Below, in pieces: positions 48,818-58,221 of a stretch of DNA of 64,000 nt. The translations under genes were made by a program, and so were the position numbers. The notes beneath the pieces were generated by a model, which did not search any database, was not told the origin of the DNA, and saw nothing but the letters and a program-made list of their open reading frames with translations. Origin of the DNA: Pseudomonadota bacterium (GTDB lineage Bacteria; Pseudomonadota; Gammaproteobacteria; Enterobacterales; Enterobacteriaceae); assembly GCA_018261615.1 (NCBI GenBank), contig JAGTSE010000002.1, positions 62,001 through 126,000 of the forward strand. Direction: 5' to 3'. Every line of letters starts with the position of its first letter. Position 1 is the first letter of the stretch.

Positions 48818-50032
48818 TTAGTGATGAGCCCATTCGATGGAGTTAATATCCACGCCCTGTTTGAACATTTCCCACAGCGGAGAGAGTTCGCGCAGACGGC
48901 CGATGGATTTACGCACCAGTTCGATGGTGTAGTCGATCTCTTCAACGGTGGTAAAACGACCTAAAGAGAAACGGATGGAGCTGTGCGCCAGCTCATCGCT
49001 CATACCCAGTGCACGCAGCACGTAGGACGGTTCCAGGCTTGCGGAAGTACAGGCAGAACCGGAAGAAACAGCCAGATCTTTCAGCGCCATGATCAGCGAC
49101 TCGCCTTCAACGTAGTTAAAGCTGACGTTGAGGATGTTCGGTGCGCCGTGCTCAAGATCGCCGTTCAGGTAAACTTCTTCGATATCGTTGATGCCGTTCC
49201 ACAGACGGCTACGCAGACCGCGCAGACGCTCCATTTCGCTCGCCATCTCTTCTTTGGCGATACGGTAAGCTTCGCCCATGCCGACGATCTGGTGAACAGG
49301 CAACGTACCGGAACGCATACCGCGCTCGTGACCGCCACCGTGCATCTGCGCTTCAATACGGATACGCGGTTTACGGCGTACGTACAGAGCGCCAATGCCT
49401 TTCGGCCCATAGATTTTATGGCCGGAGAAAGACATCAGATCGACTTTCAGCTGGCTTAAGTCGATCGGCAGTTTGCCCACGCTCTGAGTAGCATCAACGT
49501 GATAAACGATGCCGCGAGCACGGCACATTTCGCCGATGGTTGCGATATCCTGCACCACGCCGATTTCGTTGTTCACATGCATAATGGAGACGAGGATGGT
49601 GTCGTCACGCATCGCCGCTTCCAGCTCTTTCAGATCGATAATGCCGTTGCGTTGCGGGGCGAGGTAAGTCACTTCAAACCCTTCGCGCTCAAGCTGGCGA
49701 CAGGTGTCCAGCACGGCTTTGTGTTCGGTTTTGCTGGTGATGATGTGCTTGCCTTTTTTCTGATAAAAGTTGGCAGCACCTTTGATCGCCAGGTTATCGG
49801 ATTCGGTCGCGCCGGAGGTGAAGACGATTTCGCGCGGGTCAGCCCCCACCAGTTCAGCGATCTGGTTACGGGCGATATCTACCGCTTCTTCAGCTTGCCA
49901 GCCAAAACGGTGTGAACGGGAGGCTGGGTTACCAAAGGTCCCGTCCAGAGTGAGAAACTGCATCATTTTCTCGGCAACACGCGGATCCACCGGCGTAGTT
50001 GCGGAGTAATCGAGATAGATCGGTAATTTCAT
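48818..50032 (-). CDS. iscS: Cysteine desulfurase IscS
   Basis: IscS removes sulfur from cysteine with PLP and supplies it for Fe-S clusters, thiamine and tRNA thiolation. The 404-residue protein has the PLP lysine in [13 protein letters not shown] (near 206) and the active cysteine loop [14 protein letters not shown] (near 328). It is the second gene of the isc operon, about 120 bp after iscR. Confidence 0.98.
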   Translation of the reverse strand: MKLPIYLDYSATTPVDPRVAEKMMQFLTLDGTFGNPASRSHRFGWQAEEAVDIARNQIAELVGADPREIVFTSGATESDNLAIKGAANFYQKKGKHIITSKTEHKAVLDTCRQLEREGFEVTYLAPQRNGIIDLKELEAAMRDDTILVSIMHVNNEIGVVQDIATIGEMCRARGIVYHVDATQSVGKLPIDLSQLKVDLMSFSGHKIYGPKGIGALYVRRKPRIRIEAQMHGGGHERGMRSGTLPVHQIVGMGEAYRIAKEEMASEMERLRGLRSRLWNGINDIEEVYLNGDLEHGAPNILNVSFNYVEGESLIMALKDLAVSSGSACTSASLEPSYVLRALGMSDELAHSSIRFSLGRFTTVEEIDYTIELVRKSIGRLRELSPLWEMFKQGVDINSIEWAHH

Positions 50033-50152
50033 TGCTCTTTAAACTCCGTACATCGCTCTAATGCAAGGAATCAGGCAACCGGCTGGATGTACGACCGTGT
50101 TAACGGGGCACATATGATGTGCCCCGGCCCAATTCTGAATACTGTTTTTTTA

Positions 50153-50644
50153 TTATGCGCGCAGTTTAACGTCGATAGCGTCTTGTACGCGGGTGGTGCG
50201 ATGGGATTCAGTGCTGTGCTGACGATCGGACACATCGAGAATTTCCTGGTTATTGACCAGTTCACCCAGTGTGATGTTGTTGAGGAAACCGGTCAGACGG
50301 TCGCTCAGATCGCGCCACAGTGCATGGGTCAGACACTTATCACCACCCTGGCAGCCGCTTTTACCCTGGCAACGGGTTGCGTCTACCGATTCGTCAACGG
50401 CGCTGATCACTTCGCCCACGGCGATACTGCTCGCATCTTTGCCCAGCAGATAACCACCGCCAGGACCACGCACGCTGGACACCAGACCATTTTTGCGCAG
50501 ACGGGAAAACAACTGCTCCAGGTAGGACAGGGAAATTCCCTGACGCTCAGAAATATCAGCCAACGGAACCGGGCCCGCTTCGGAGTTGAGTGCAACGTCC
50601 AGCATTGCGGTCACGGCATAACGCCCTTTCGATGTCAGTCTCAT
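50153..50644 (-). CDS. iscR: Rrf2-family regulator IscR
   Basis: IscR is a [2Fe-2S] regulator that represses isc when loaded with a cluster. The 163-residue protein has the winged helix [19 protein letters not shown] and [15 protein letters not shown]. The three cluster cysteines lie in [13 protein letters not shown] (residues 92-104). Two type 1 IscR sites lie upstream at 50725-50773, so feedback control is preserved. Confidence 0.98.
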   Translation of the reverse strand: MRLTSKGRYAVTAMLDVALNSEAGPVPLADISERQGISLSYLEQLFSRLRKNGLVSSVRGPGGGYLLGKDASSIAVGEVISAVDESVDATRCQGKSGCQGGDKCLTHALWRDLSDRLTGFLNNITLGELVNNQEILDVSDRQHSTESHRTTRVQDAIDVKLRA

Positions 50645-50724
50645 GTCTTACAAGCCTCAAACTCGCCCCTGCCCGGGGTATATTATTTAATATGTTAATG
50701 TTGCATAGCGGTTGCAAGTCTGAC

Positions 50725-50773
50725 ATTCCCGACTAATTTGGTCAACTATTTAGTTGACTAAATTAGTCAGGTA
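50725..50773 (-). promoter_or_regulatory. Two tandem type 1 IscR operators of the isc operon
   Basis: Site B (50725-50749) reads on the minus strand GTTGACCAAATTAGTCGGG, and site A (50749-50773) CTGACTAATTTAGTCAAC. Both fit the type 1 IscR pattern YGACT-N5-AGTCR. They are adjacent, end to end. Confidence 0.8.
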
Positions 50774-50866
50774 TTTGGCTTTTCGTGCCCAACCTAAATG
50801 CCGGGTGCCGCGTTACCCTGTCCGGCCTACGGGCACGGGGCTTGTCGACTGATGAGTGCAGGCAAA

Positions 50867-51595
50867 TCACGCTTTATGCTGCTGCTCAATGGAGGCCAGA
50901 ATACCGCGCAGGATATTCAGTTCCTGGCTTTCCGGACGCGCACGAGTGAACAGACGGCGCAGCTTGTTCATCACTTGGCCTGGGTGGTTTTCGCGGATAA
51001 AACCGGTCGCCAGCAACGTCTTTTCCAGGTGCTCGTAAAAGCGTTCAAGATCGTCGACCAGCGGGTACGGCGTCTCTTCATGTTCTGCAGAAGATTCGCT
51101 CTCCTGCGTTCCCAGCCAGGCCATACGCACTTCATAAGCGATGACTTGCACCGCCATCGCCAGGTTCAGTGAACTGTATTCCGGGTTAGCGGCAATCGCC
51201 ACATGATAATGGCACTTTTGCAGTTCTTCATTCGTCAGACCGACACGCTCGCGGCCGAACACCAGCGCCACCGGCGCGTGTTCTGCTTCAGCGACGCCTT
51301 TCAACCCGCATTCGCGCGGATCGAGCATCGGCCACGGCAGCGTACGTGAGCGCGCACTGGTGCCAACGACCAGGCTACAACCGGCCAGTGCTTCATCCAG
51401 CGTATCGACAATGCGCGCACTGCCGATAACATCGCTGGCACCGGCCGCCAGCGCGATGGCCTGTGAATCCGGTTTAACCAGCGGGTTAACCAGCCACAGA
51501 TTCGTCAACCCCATTGTTTTCATTGCACGGGCAACAGAGCCCATGTTGCCGGTGTGGGAGGTTTCCACCAGTACGATTCGAATATTTTGCAGCAT
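50867..51595 (-). CDS. trmJ: tRNA (Cm32/Um32) 2'-O-methyltransferase TrmJ
   Basis: TrmJ methylates position 32 of several tRNAs. The 242-residue protein has a SPOUT fold. [20 protein letters not shown] (residues 5-24) is the N-terminal motif. [16 protein letters not shown], then [16 protein letters not shown], form the knotted SAM site. A helical C-terminal extension follows. It is a few residues shorter than E. coli. It is divergent from suhB and upstream of iscR. Confidence 0.96.
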   Translation of the reverse strand: MLQNIRIVLVETSHTGNMGSVARAMKTMGLTNLWLVNPLVKPDSQAIALAAGASDVIGSARIVDTLDEALAGCSLVVGTSARSRTLPWPMLDPRECGLKGVAEAEHAPVALVFGRERVGLTNEELQKCHYHVAIAANPEYSSLNLAMAVQVIAYEVRMAWLGTQESESSAEHEETPYPLVDDLERFYEHLEKTLLATGFIRENHPGQVMNKLRRLFTRARPESQELNILRGILASIEQQHKA

Positions 51596-51713
51596 AGGTT
51601 TTCAACGGCTAAAGAATATTCGAGCATATTATCATAAACCGAAGACATATTCCGAATTGGCTGCTATCATGTGCGCCGTTTTCCCGTTCTTTAACATCCA
51701 GTGAGAGAGACCG

Positions 51714-52517
51714 ATGCATCCGATGCTGAACATCGCCGTGCGTGCTGCGCGCAAGGCGGGTAATTTAATTGCCAAAAACTACGAAACGCCCGACGCCGTA
51801 GAAACCAGCCAGAAAGGCAGCAATGATTTCGTGACCAACGTTGATAAAGCTGCTGAAGCAGTGATTATTGATACCATCCGCAAATCTTACCCGCAACACA
51901 CCATTATCACCGAAGAGAGTGGCGAGCACGAAGGCACTGACCAGGATGTGCAATGGGTTATCGATCCACTGGATGGCACCACCAACTTCATCAAACGTCT
52001 GCCGCACTTCGCGGTATCTATCGCCGTTCGTATTAAAGGCCGCACCGAAGTTGCGGTGGTTTACGATCCGATGCGTAACGAACTTTTCACTGCAACCCGT
52101 GGCCAGGGCGCACAGCTTAACGGCTACCGTCTGCGCGGCAGCAATGCGCGCGATCTGGATGGCACCATTCTGGCGACCGGTTTCCCGTTCAAAGCAAAAC
52201 AGCACGCGACGACCTACATTAACGTTGTCGGCAAACTGTTTACCGAATGCGCGGACTTCCGCCGCACCGGTTCCGCTGCGCTGGATCTGGCCTATGTTGC
52301 CGCAGGCCGCGTTGATGGTTTCTTTGAAATCGCGCTGAAACCGTGGGATTTCGCCGCAGGGGATCTGCTGGTGCGTGAAGCAGGCGGCCTGGTCTGTGAT
52401 TTCACCGGCGGCCACAACTACATGATGACCGGCAACATCGTTGCGGGTAACCCGCGTGTAGTAAAAGCCATGCTGGCCAACATGCGCGAAGAACTGAGCG
52501 ACGCGCTGAAACGCTAA
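51714..52517 (+). CDS. suhB: Inositol-1-monophosphatase / rRNA transcription factor SuhB
   Basis: SuhB has inositol monophosphatase activity and also joins the rRNA antitermination complex. The 267-residue protein has the metal motifs EESGEHEG, WVIDPLDGTTNFIKRLPHF (near 80-98) and the second Asp site LKPWDFAAGDLLVREAGG (near 213). A GAGAGA ribosome site precedes the ATG. A REP element follows it. Confidence 0.97.
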   Translation: MHPMLNIAVRAARKAGNLIAKNYETPDAVETSQKGSNDFVTNVDKAAEAVIIDTIRKSYPQHTIITEESGEHEGTDQDVQWVIDPLDGTTNFIKRLPHFAVSIAVRIKGRTEVAVVYDPMRNELFTATRGQGAQLNGYRLRGSNARDLDGTILATGFPFKAKQHATTYINVVGKLFTECADFRRTGSAALDLAYVAAGRVDGFFEIALKPWDFAAGDLLVREAGGLVCDFTGGHNYMMTGNIVAGNPRVVKAMLANMREELSDALKR

Positions 52518-52527
52518 GATGTTTATT

Positions 52528-52553
52528 GCCCGATGGCGCTACGCTTATCGGGC
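52528..52553. repeat. REP element downstream of suhB
   Basis: GCCCGATGGCG...CTTATCGGGC is a REP variant with a full stem. A REP-like half (CGCCATCCGG) follows at about 52599 before the NicO gene. Confidence 0.75.
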
Positions 52554-52613
52554 CTACAGCTTGCGTACTCCGTCATAGTTCGTGCATGTCGCGTAAGCCG
52601 CCATCCGGTACTC

Positions 52614-53594
52614 TCAAAACGGCCGCAAACCGCCGCCCGGCGGTAACGCGCTGATCCACATCACCACCGCCGCACTTATCAACAACACGCCTCCCGCCAG
52701 TGCCAGCGTTGTCCAGCCCACCTGTCGCCATAATACCGGCGTCTGATGACCGCTGAGTTTTACCGCCAACTGACGAAAACCATGTACCAGCAGCGCCAGC
52801 GCACTGATGGTCAGTGACGTGCCAGCCGCCATCACCAACGCTGACACTACGCCCCAGGCAAAAACGCCAATTACTTTGCTGAACAGCAACACCATGATCG
52901 CGCCGGAGCACGGGCGCATTCCCATGGATAACACAATCATTAACCTGGCTCGCCAGTCTTCACCGCTTTGCAGTTGCGAAGAAGTCGGCAAATGCTGATG
53001 CCCGCAACCACAGCCGTCGTGATGCATATGATGCCGCGTAAATGCGCGAAACACCGTTTTTTGCCGCAGAGCAAATAGCTTTTTCAGCGCTCGCCAGCAC
53101 AACATCAGCCCCAGCACGCCGACCAACAGGTAACTGCCCTTCTCCAGCCAGTAACCGCTTAAATGCAGTTGCCGTGCAGGTAACGCCAGGATGTTCAGCA
53201 CCACCACCACTAACGTAACCGCCACCAACCCCTGTAACAGCGAGGAAGCCAGCGTCAGCATAATGCCGGAACGCAATTTAGAGGGGTGCGTAGCAAGCCA
53301 GGTGGCGATCACCACTTTACCGTGTCCGGGCCCCAGCGCATGCAATACGCCATAGACAAAGCTGAACAACAGTAGCGAACCGCCCGCTTTGGTCGGGTTC
53401 TCCGCCACCGCTTTCAGCAATGCGCTCATTTGCATATTCACATTGCGCTGCCAGACCACGCTTTTGATCATCACCTGCGGCCACGCCTGCCACAGCCAGA
53501 AACCGGCAATGAGTGCGCACAGCATAAACAGCAGCAGCGGCCACCATGCCAGCAGGCGGCGGGAACAGGGACGAACACCGGCTATCACTGACAT
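52614..53594 (-). CDS. NicO-family nickel/cobalt transporter
   Basis: The 326-residue inner-membrane protein has about six to seven helices and the NicO signature LHALGPGHGKVVIATW near residue 88, where the histidines bind metal. A second motif MGMRPCSGAIMVLLF lies near 233, and a His/Cys-rich loop (HHMHHDGCGCGHQH) joins the halves. Known relatives move nickel or cobalt, RcnA as exporter and others as importers; direction here is not settled. It overlaps the DUF1007 gene by 10 bp. K-12 has yfhR at this site instead. Confidence 0.9.
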   Translation of the reverse strand: MSVIAGVRPCSRRLLAWWPLLLFMLCALIAGFWLWQAWPQVMIKSVVWQRNVNMQMSALLKAVAENPTKAGGSLLLFSFVYGVLHALGPGHGKVVIATWLATHPSKLRSGIMLTLASSLLQGLVAVTLVVVVLNILALPARQLHLSGYWLEKGSYLLVGVLGLMLCWRALKKLFALRQKTVFRAFTRHHMHHDGCGCGHQHLPTSSQLQSGEDWRARLMIVLSMGMRPCSGAIMVLLFSKVIGVFAWGVVSALVMAAGTSLTISALALLVHGFRQLAVKLSGHQTPVLWRQVGWTTLALAGGVLLISAAVVMWISALPPGGGLRPF

Positions 53595-54223
53595 GAGAGG
53601 GTCACCGTCTGCGCAAATTGTTTGCCTAATTCCATGTCTTCCTCCGGCGCATCGGCTTTGTCCAGCGACTGCGCATAATTCAGCACTTCTTCGCCGGGTT
53701 TAGGAGTATGAACGGCCAGCTTACAGGATTTCTGCAACTCTGCAGGCAGCGCCGCATCGCTCGCTTTGTCGTAACTCATATCGACAAAATAGGTGGGATC
53801 AAACGTAGAAAAAGTATATTGCTGGCCGCCAAGCTGCTGCGGCTCGGCGAGGGGCAGGATAAACGTCAGCACCGCCTGATGCCCTTCGCGCTCCATACCG
53901 TATTCCGTCGGACGGTTGAGGAATTTTACTTTCTGCCCGTTGTGCCAGACCTCAGTAAAATAGTGCTGACCAAGCACATTAGCCATCACTTCCGCCGCCA
54001 GTTTTTTCCACACCTCATCACCTGGCTGTGCATTGCCCGCATCATAAAGCAGATCCGCCGAGGTGATCTCATCCATCGTCCAGCGCATTTTCAGGCCGGA
54101 AAAATGTCCATTATCTGCTAACACTTGTGTTTTCAGCCGGATAAAACTATGTGGGTGCGCACTTACCGTAAACGATAAAAGTGCGAGAAACACGCCCGTG
54201 ACGCATTGTTTAACTACTTGCAT
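53585..54223 (-). CDS. DUF1007 periplasmic protein paired with NicO transporter
   Basis: The 212-residue protein has a Sec signal (VFLALLSFTVSAHPHS, cleavage near the AHPH motif) and a periplasmic beta-rich domain with LKMRWTMDEITSADLLYD and FDPTYFVDMSYDK. DUF1007 proteins are regularly encoded next to NicO transporters and probably handle the metal on the periplasmic side. The mature N-terminus AHPHSF could bind a metal through its histidines. The pair is expressed as one unit, upstream gene first. Confidence 0.88.
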   Translation of the reverse strand: MQVVKQCVTGVFLALLSFTVSAHPHSFIRLKTQVLADNGHFSGLKMRWTMDEITSADLLYDAGNAQPGDEVWKKLAAEVMANVLGQHYFTEVWHNGQKVKFLNRPTEYGMEREGHQAVLTFILPLAEPQQLGGQQYTFSTFDPTYFVDMSYDKASDAALPAELQKSCKLAVHTPKPGEEVLNYAQSLDKADAPEEDMELGKQFAQTVTLSCQ

Positions 54224-54347
54224 CTGTTCCTCACGTGAAAAATTCTGTGATGCTCTCCGGCAATCCTGAATGAAAGCGTCGCAGCTTCGCTATCGCTGAG
54301 CATACCTTTAACTACGCTTATCAAACACCCTAACTGGAATCTGACAG

Positions 54348-55625
54348 ATGACTATTGTAATGACACCGCCATCTGCGCTCTCCAGTCCGCAGCGCCGCTG
54401 CCAGGTGCTGTTGATGCTCGCCCTGCCAGGGCAAAGCGTTAGCCTGGAACATATCAGCGCCGTGAATGGCGTTGATGATGCCGCAGCCCGGCAGGATATT
54501 AATGAGACCAACAGTGAAATCCAGCGCTACCATCGGATTTCCATCGTGCGTCAGTACAACGGCAGCTACCGGATTGAAGGCGCGCCCCTCGATCAGCGCT
54601 TATGCCTGCTGCACTGGCTGCGTCGCGCGCTGCGGCTGTGCCCGCAATTTATCACGCAACAGTTTACCCCGTTGTTAAAAACGGCGCTTAAACAACAGGG
54701 CATTGCCCGAACTCTGTATGATGACACCAATCTGCGCGCCTTAATTAACCTCTGCGCCCGCCGTTTACAGCGCTCGATTGAGTGCCGGGATATGCAGTTT
54801 CTCTGCCTCTATTTGCAGTATTGTCTGCTGCAAAACCATCACGGGCAGACGCCGGAATTTACTCCCGTGCAGCAAACCTGGGCGCAAATGCGCGCCGAAT
54901 ACCTGGTCGCGCACGATATTGTGCGCCACTGGCAGCGCCGGGTAGCGGCAGTACCGCAGGAAAATGAACACCTGTTTCTGTCGCTGCTCTTTATGCTGGT
55001 TCGCACGCCCGATCCGCTTCGTGACCAGCATCAGCAGGATCGCCGTCTGCAACAGGCGATTGCCCGCATGATTGCCCGTTTTCACCAGCTTGCCGGGTTA
55101 CGTTTTAGCGATGAGCAAGGCTTAACCACGCAGCTTTATATTCATCTGGCGCAGGCGCTGGATCGCTGTCTGTTTGGCATCGGCATTGATAACAGCCTGC
55201 CGGAAGAGATCCATCGCCTCTATCCACGGCTGATGCGCACCACGCGTGAGGCATTACAGGAGCTGGAAGATGAATACGCGCTGCGCTTTAGCGATGAAGA
55301 AGCGGGGCTGGTCGCGGTGATTTTCGGCGCCTGGCTGATGCAGGCAACCGATCTGCATGAGAAGCAGGTGGTGTTGCTTACCGGCGATGACACGGCGTGC
55401 GAACAGCAGATTGAGCAGCAGCTACGCGAGTTAACGCTGCTGCCGCTGACCATCAACTACCTGCCGCTGGCGGAGTTTCGCAATGTGGGCGCACCAAAGG
55501 ATGTGTCGTTAATCATCACCCCTTATACCACACCGCTGCCGCTCTTTTCCCCGCCGCTCATCCATGCCGTCGGGGCGCTGAGTTCGCAGCAACAACAGCA
55601 TATTCGCACCATGCTGGAAGGTTAG
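54348..55625 (+). CDS. csiE: Stationary-phase-inducible protein CsiE (PRD domains)
   Basis: The 425-residue protein resembles transcriptional antiterminator/activator architecture. An N-terminal helix-turn-helix region (LALPGQSVSLEHISAVNGVD) is followed by two PTS-regulation-like domains, with phospho-acceptor-like His residues in AEYLVAHDIVRH and QLYIHLAQALD. E. coli csiE is induced by sigma S and cAMP-CRP, and its target is unknown. Its stop overlaps hcaT by four bases (convergent). Confidence 0.94.
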   Translation: MTIVMTPPSALSSPQRRCQVLLMLALPGQSVSLEHISAVNGVDDAAARQDINETNSEIQRYHRISIVRQYNGSYRIEGAPLDQRLCLLHWLRRALRLCPQFITQQFTPLLKTALKQQGIARTLYDDTNLRALINLCARRLQRSIECRDMQFLCLYLQYCLLQNHHGQTPEFTPVQQTWAQMRAEYLVAHDIVRHWQRRVAAVPQENEHLFLSLLFMLVRTPDPLRDQHQQDRRLQQAIARMIARFHQLAGLRFSDEQGLTTQLYIHLAQALDRCLFGIGIDNSLPEEIHRLYPRLMRTTREALQELEDEYALRFSDEEAGLVAVIFGAWLMQATDLHEKQVVLLTGDDTACEQQIEQQLRELTLLPLTINYLPLAEFRNVGAPKDVSLIITPYTTPLPLFSPPLIHAVGALSSQQQQHIRTMLEG

Positions 55626-56773
55626 CTGGCAACCGGCTGCTGAGCGGCCACTTTTGGTCGCAGGAACAACGCCGGGATTGCCAGCAGCGCCATCACAAAA
55701 AATAATCCCTGATGCAGGTATTCAAACAGGAAGCCTGCAAACATGGTCATCACGGCAATACTGCCGCCCATCGCCACGGCGGAATAGATCGCCTGCAAAC
55801 GGATCACTTCGCTGCCCTTACGGGCGGAGATATAACGCATCCCGGCGAGATGGCAAACGGTAAAGGTTCCGCAGTGCAGGATTTGTGCGGCAATCAGCCA
55901 CGGTAATTCAGTGGTCCAGCCCATCAAATTCCAGCGCACCAGGCCGCAGACGGCGGAAAGCAGCAACAGATCTCGGGCGCTAAAGCGGCGGAAAAGCCGG
56001 TTGCTGAGGGCGAAGATCACCACTTCGGCGACCACGCCTAACGACCAGAGGTAACCCACCGTCGAGGCGGAATAACCGACCGATTGCCAGTAAATCGCGC
56101 TGAAACCGTAGTAGGCGGCATGTGCGCCCTGCAACAACGACACACATGCCAGAAAACGCCAGTTTTGCACAAACAGCGCGCGCCAGGCTGACCAGCCAGC
56201 ACCATCCTGATGGCGGCTTTCACCCTGCGGCAGAATAGAAGGTCGCAGCAGCATCCCCAACAGCATTGAGGCCGCGCCCAGCGTCAGCATCGCCAGAATC
56301 GCGCGATAATCATAGAGACTCACCAGCTTACCGGTCAACGCCGAGCCAATCACAAAGGCTACCGATCCCCATAACCTGACCCTGCCATAATCCATCGGGA
56401 ACTGTTTTTGCCAGGTACCCGCCAGCGCGTCGGTGAGCGGCACTAACGGTGAGAAAAAGAGGTTGAAACCGACAATGATCACCGCCAGCCACGCAACATG
56501 GCTACCAGCATAAAACGCCAGCGCAAACAGCAGTGTTGCCAGCGCGAGCACACGCAATGCGGTGATTAAACGGGAAGGATCACTCACGCGCGGAGCAATC
56601 AACAGGCTCCCCAGAAAACGCGCCGCCAGACCTGCGCCAAGCAGCATGCCAATGATTTCCGGTGTCAGGCCTACGCCTTTAAGCCAAACGCTCCAGAAGG
56701 GTAAGAAAATACCGTAGCTAAAAAAGTAGGTGAAGTAAGCGAGCGCCAGCCAGCGCGTGGACTGCAAAACCAT
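55622..56773 (-). CDS. hcaT: 3-phenylpropionate MFS transporter HcaT
   Basis: The protein is a 12-helix MFS permease of the LacY-like PPP family, 383 residues from MVLQSTRWLALAYF. An AGGAGG site precedes this ATG, so the 20-codon upstream extension is not used. GIGLAAR-type helix ends and RVSDPSRLITALRV in the cytoplasmic loop match E. coli HcaT. In K-12 it stands beside hcaR and the hcaEFCBD dioxygenase genes. None of these is present here; rcnRA follows instead. Confidence 0.93.
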   Translation of the reverse strand: MVLQSTRWLALAYFTYFFSYGIFLPFWSVWLKGVGLTPEIIGMLLGAGLAARFLGSLLIAPRVSDPSRLITALRVLALATLLFALAFYAGSHVAWLAVIIVGFNLFFSPLVPLTDALAGTWQKQFPMDYGRVRLWGSVAFVIGSALTGKLVSLYDYRAILAMLTLGAASMLLGMLLRPSILPQGESRHQDGAGWSAWRALFVQNWRFLACVSLLQGAHAAYYGFSAIYWQSVGYSASTVGYLWSLGVVAEVVIFALSNRLFRRFSARDLLLLSAVCGLVRWNLMGWTTELPWLIAAQILHCGTFTVCHLAGMRYISARKGSEVIRLQAIYSAVAMGGSIAVMTMFAGFLFEYLHQGLFFVMALLAIPALFLRPKVAAQQPVAS

Positions 56774-56864
56774 GATTTCCTCCTGAATGGTGGCGATAGT
56801 CTGGAGGCAAATGGCAAGGCTTGCAAGTAACAATCAGATAACACGCGCGTGCCGACGCAAGTTA

Positions 56865-57137
56865 TTAACGGATATAGGAATCAAGTACGCTGAGCACAAC
56901 ATCGAGATCGGCCTCGCGCTTGATCTCATCGTTTTCATGGACAATGTGATCCGTCAAATGTCCTTTGATCACTTCACGCATCAAGCCGTTCACTGCACCT
57001 CGAATGGCGGCAATTTGCTGTAAGACCTGCGAGCATTCATGGGGCTCGTCGAGCATTTTTTTCAACGCCGCTACCTGCCCTTCAATTTTGCTGGCCCGCG
57101 CTTTCAGCTTTCGTTTATCCCGGATGGTATGCGACAT
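56865..57137 (-). CDS. rcnR: Nickel/cobalt-responsive repressor RcnR
   Basis: RcnR is a CsoR-family tetramer that represses rcnA until Ni or Co binds. The 90-residue protein keeps His3 (MSHTIRDK), Cys35 (EPHECSQ), His60 (IKGHL) and His64 (DHIVH), the residues known to bind metal in E. coli RcnR. It is divergent from rcnA, with three G-tract operators between. In E. coli K-12 this pair lies elsewhere on the chromosome. Confidence 0.95.
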   Translation of the reverse strand: MSHTIRDKRKLKARASKIEGQVAALKKMLDEPHECSQVLQQIAAIRGAVNGLMREVIKGHLTDHIVHENDEIKREADLDVVLSVLDSYIR

Positions 57138-57185
57138 ACAGTCCTCTACTCATTCATGCGTAACGGTATCAGCATACCATGAATC

Positions 57186-57241
57186 AACTGGGGGGGAGTT
57201 TATTTCTACTGGGGGATAGTATTTTTTACTGGGGGGGAGTA
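57186..57241. promoter_or_regulatory. Three tandem RcnR-type operators
   Basis: AACT-GGGGGGG-AGTT (57186-57200), TACT-GGGGGAT-AGTA (57207-57221) and TACT-GGGGGGG-AGTA (57227-57241) fit the RcnR site TACT-G6-N-AGTA. Start-to-start offsets are 21 and 20 bp, about two helical turns. E. coli is described with two such sites. Confidence 0.85.
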
Positions 57242-57278
57242 GATTAAAGCGCACAAAATGTTATCGAGAATTATTCTC

Positions 57279-58151
57279 ATGAACGACTTTATCCCTCTTT
57301 TTCAGCAAGGGAATGCCTGGTTTTTTATCCCCAGCGCGATACTGCTTGGCCTGGAACCGGGCCACTCAAAGACGATGATGGCAGCCTTTATCATTGCTAT
57401 CAAAGGCACCGTAAAACAGGCGGTGATGCTGGGGTTGGCAGCCACGCTGTCGCATACAGCTGTCGTCTGGCTGATTGCGCTGGGCGGCATGTATCTCAGC
57501 GGAAAATTCACGGCGCAATCTGTGGAACCCTGGCTACAAATGGTCTCTGCGGTCATCATCATCGGTACCGCGGCATGGATGTTTTTACGCACCAGGCAGA
57601 GTGAGCACGCCTGGAAAAAGGATCATCGCCGCGGTCACGATCACCATCATCATCATTCTCACGATCATGACCATACGCATCACAGCCGCGGGCTAATCTT
57701 CCAACCTGTTCAGACCGTTAGTCTGGCGCAACCGGCCATTCAGTCGGTGCGTAAGGTGGTAAAAGAAGAGGAGTATCAGGATGCGCACGAACGGGCGCAT
57801 GCCAGAGATATTGAGCGTCGCTTTCACGGGACGGAAGTGACCAATGGACAGATCCTGATGTTTGGTCTGACCGGTGGATTGATCCCCTGCCCGGCAGCGA
57901 TCACCATTCTACTGATCTGTATTCAGCTCAAAGCGCTGACGCTGGGTGCCACGCTGGTCGTCTGTTTCAGCATCGGCCTTGCGCTGACGCTTGTTGCGGT
58001 CGGCGTCGGCGCAGCCTTTAGCGTACAGCAGGCGGCAAAACGCTGGTCCGGCTTCAACACAATCGCCCGTAAAGCCCCTTACTTCTCCAGCGCGCTGATT
58101 GCGCTGGTCGGAATGTATATGGGCATCCACGGTTACGCCAGCTTGCAATAA
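57279..58151 (+). CDS. rcnA: Nickel/cobalt efflux protein RcnA, with deletion in the signature
   Basis: RcnA exports Ni and Co across the inner membrane. The 290-residue protein starts MNDFIPLFQQGNAWFF (an ATG 21 bases earlier is in frame but not in the family). It has about six helices and a His-rich loop (DHHHHHSHDHDHTHH, near residue 125). The second family motif GLTGGLIPCPAAITILL is intact. The first signature should read LLGALHGLEPGHSK; here it is LLGLEPGHSK, missing four residues including a conserved histidine. Activity may be reduced. An alternative is that this lineage tolerates the shorter helix. Confidence 0.9.
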   Translation: MNDFIPLFQQGNAWFFIPSAILLGLEPGHSKTMMAAFIIAIKGTVKQAVMLGLAATLSHTAVVWLIALGGMYLSGKFTAQSVEPWLQMVSAVIIIGTAAWMFLRTRQSEHAWKKDHRRGHDHHHHHSHDHDHTHHSRGLIFQPVQTVSLAQPAIQSVRKVVKEEEYQDAHERAHARDIERRFHGTEVTNGQILMFGLTGGLIPCPAAITILLICIQLKALTLGATLVVCFSIGLALTLVAVGVGAAFSVQQAAKRWSGFNTIARKAPYFSSALIALVGMYMGIHGYASLQ

Positions 58152-58177
58152 AGCGCGTTTGCCAATCGGCAGGCGTG

Positions 58178-58207
58178 AAAAAGGCCGCTCAATGCGGCCT
58201 TCTTGCT
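58178..58207. terminator. Bidirectional terminator between rcnA and glyA
   Basis: AAGGCCGC / GCGGCCTT stem with a five-base loop has A-runs on the left and T on the right, serving both converging genes. Confidence 0.85.
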
Positions 58208-58221
58208 TGCAGATTTAATGC

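Noticed and set aside
57642..57690. CAT/CAC-rich stretch as a simple repeat
   Set aside because: It encodes the metal-binding histidine loop of RcnA, so it is explained by protein function.
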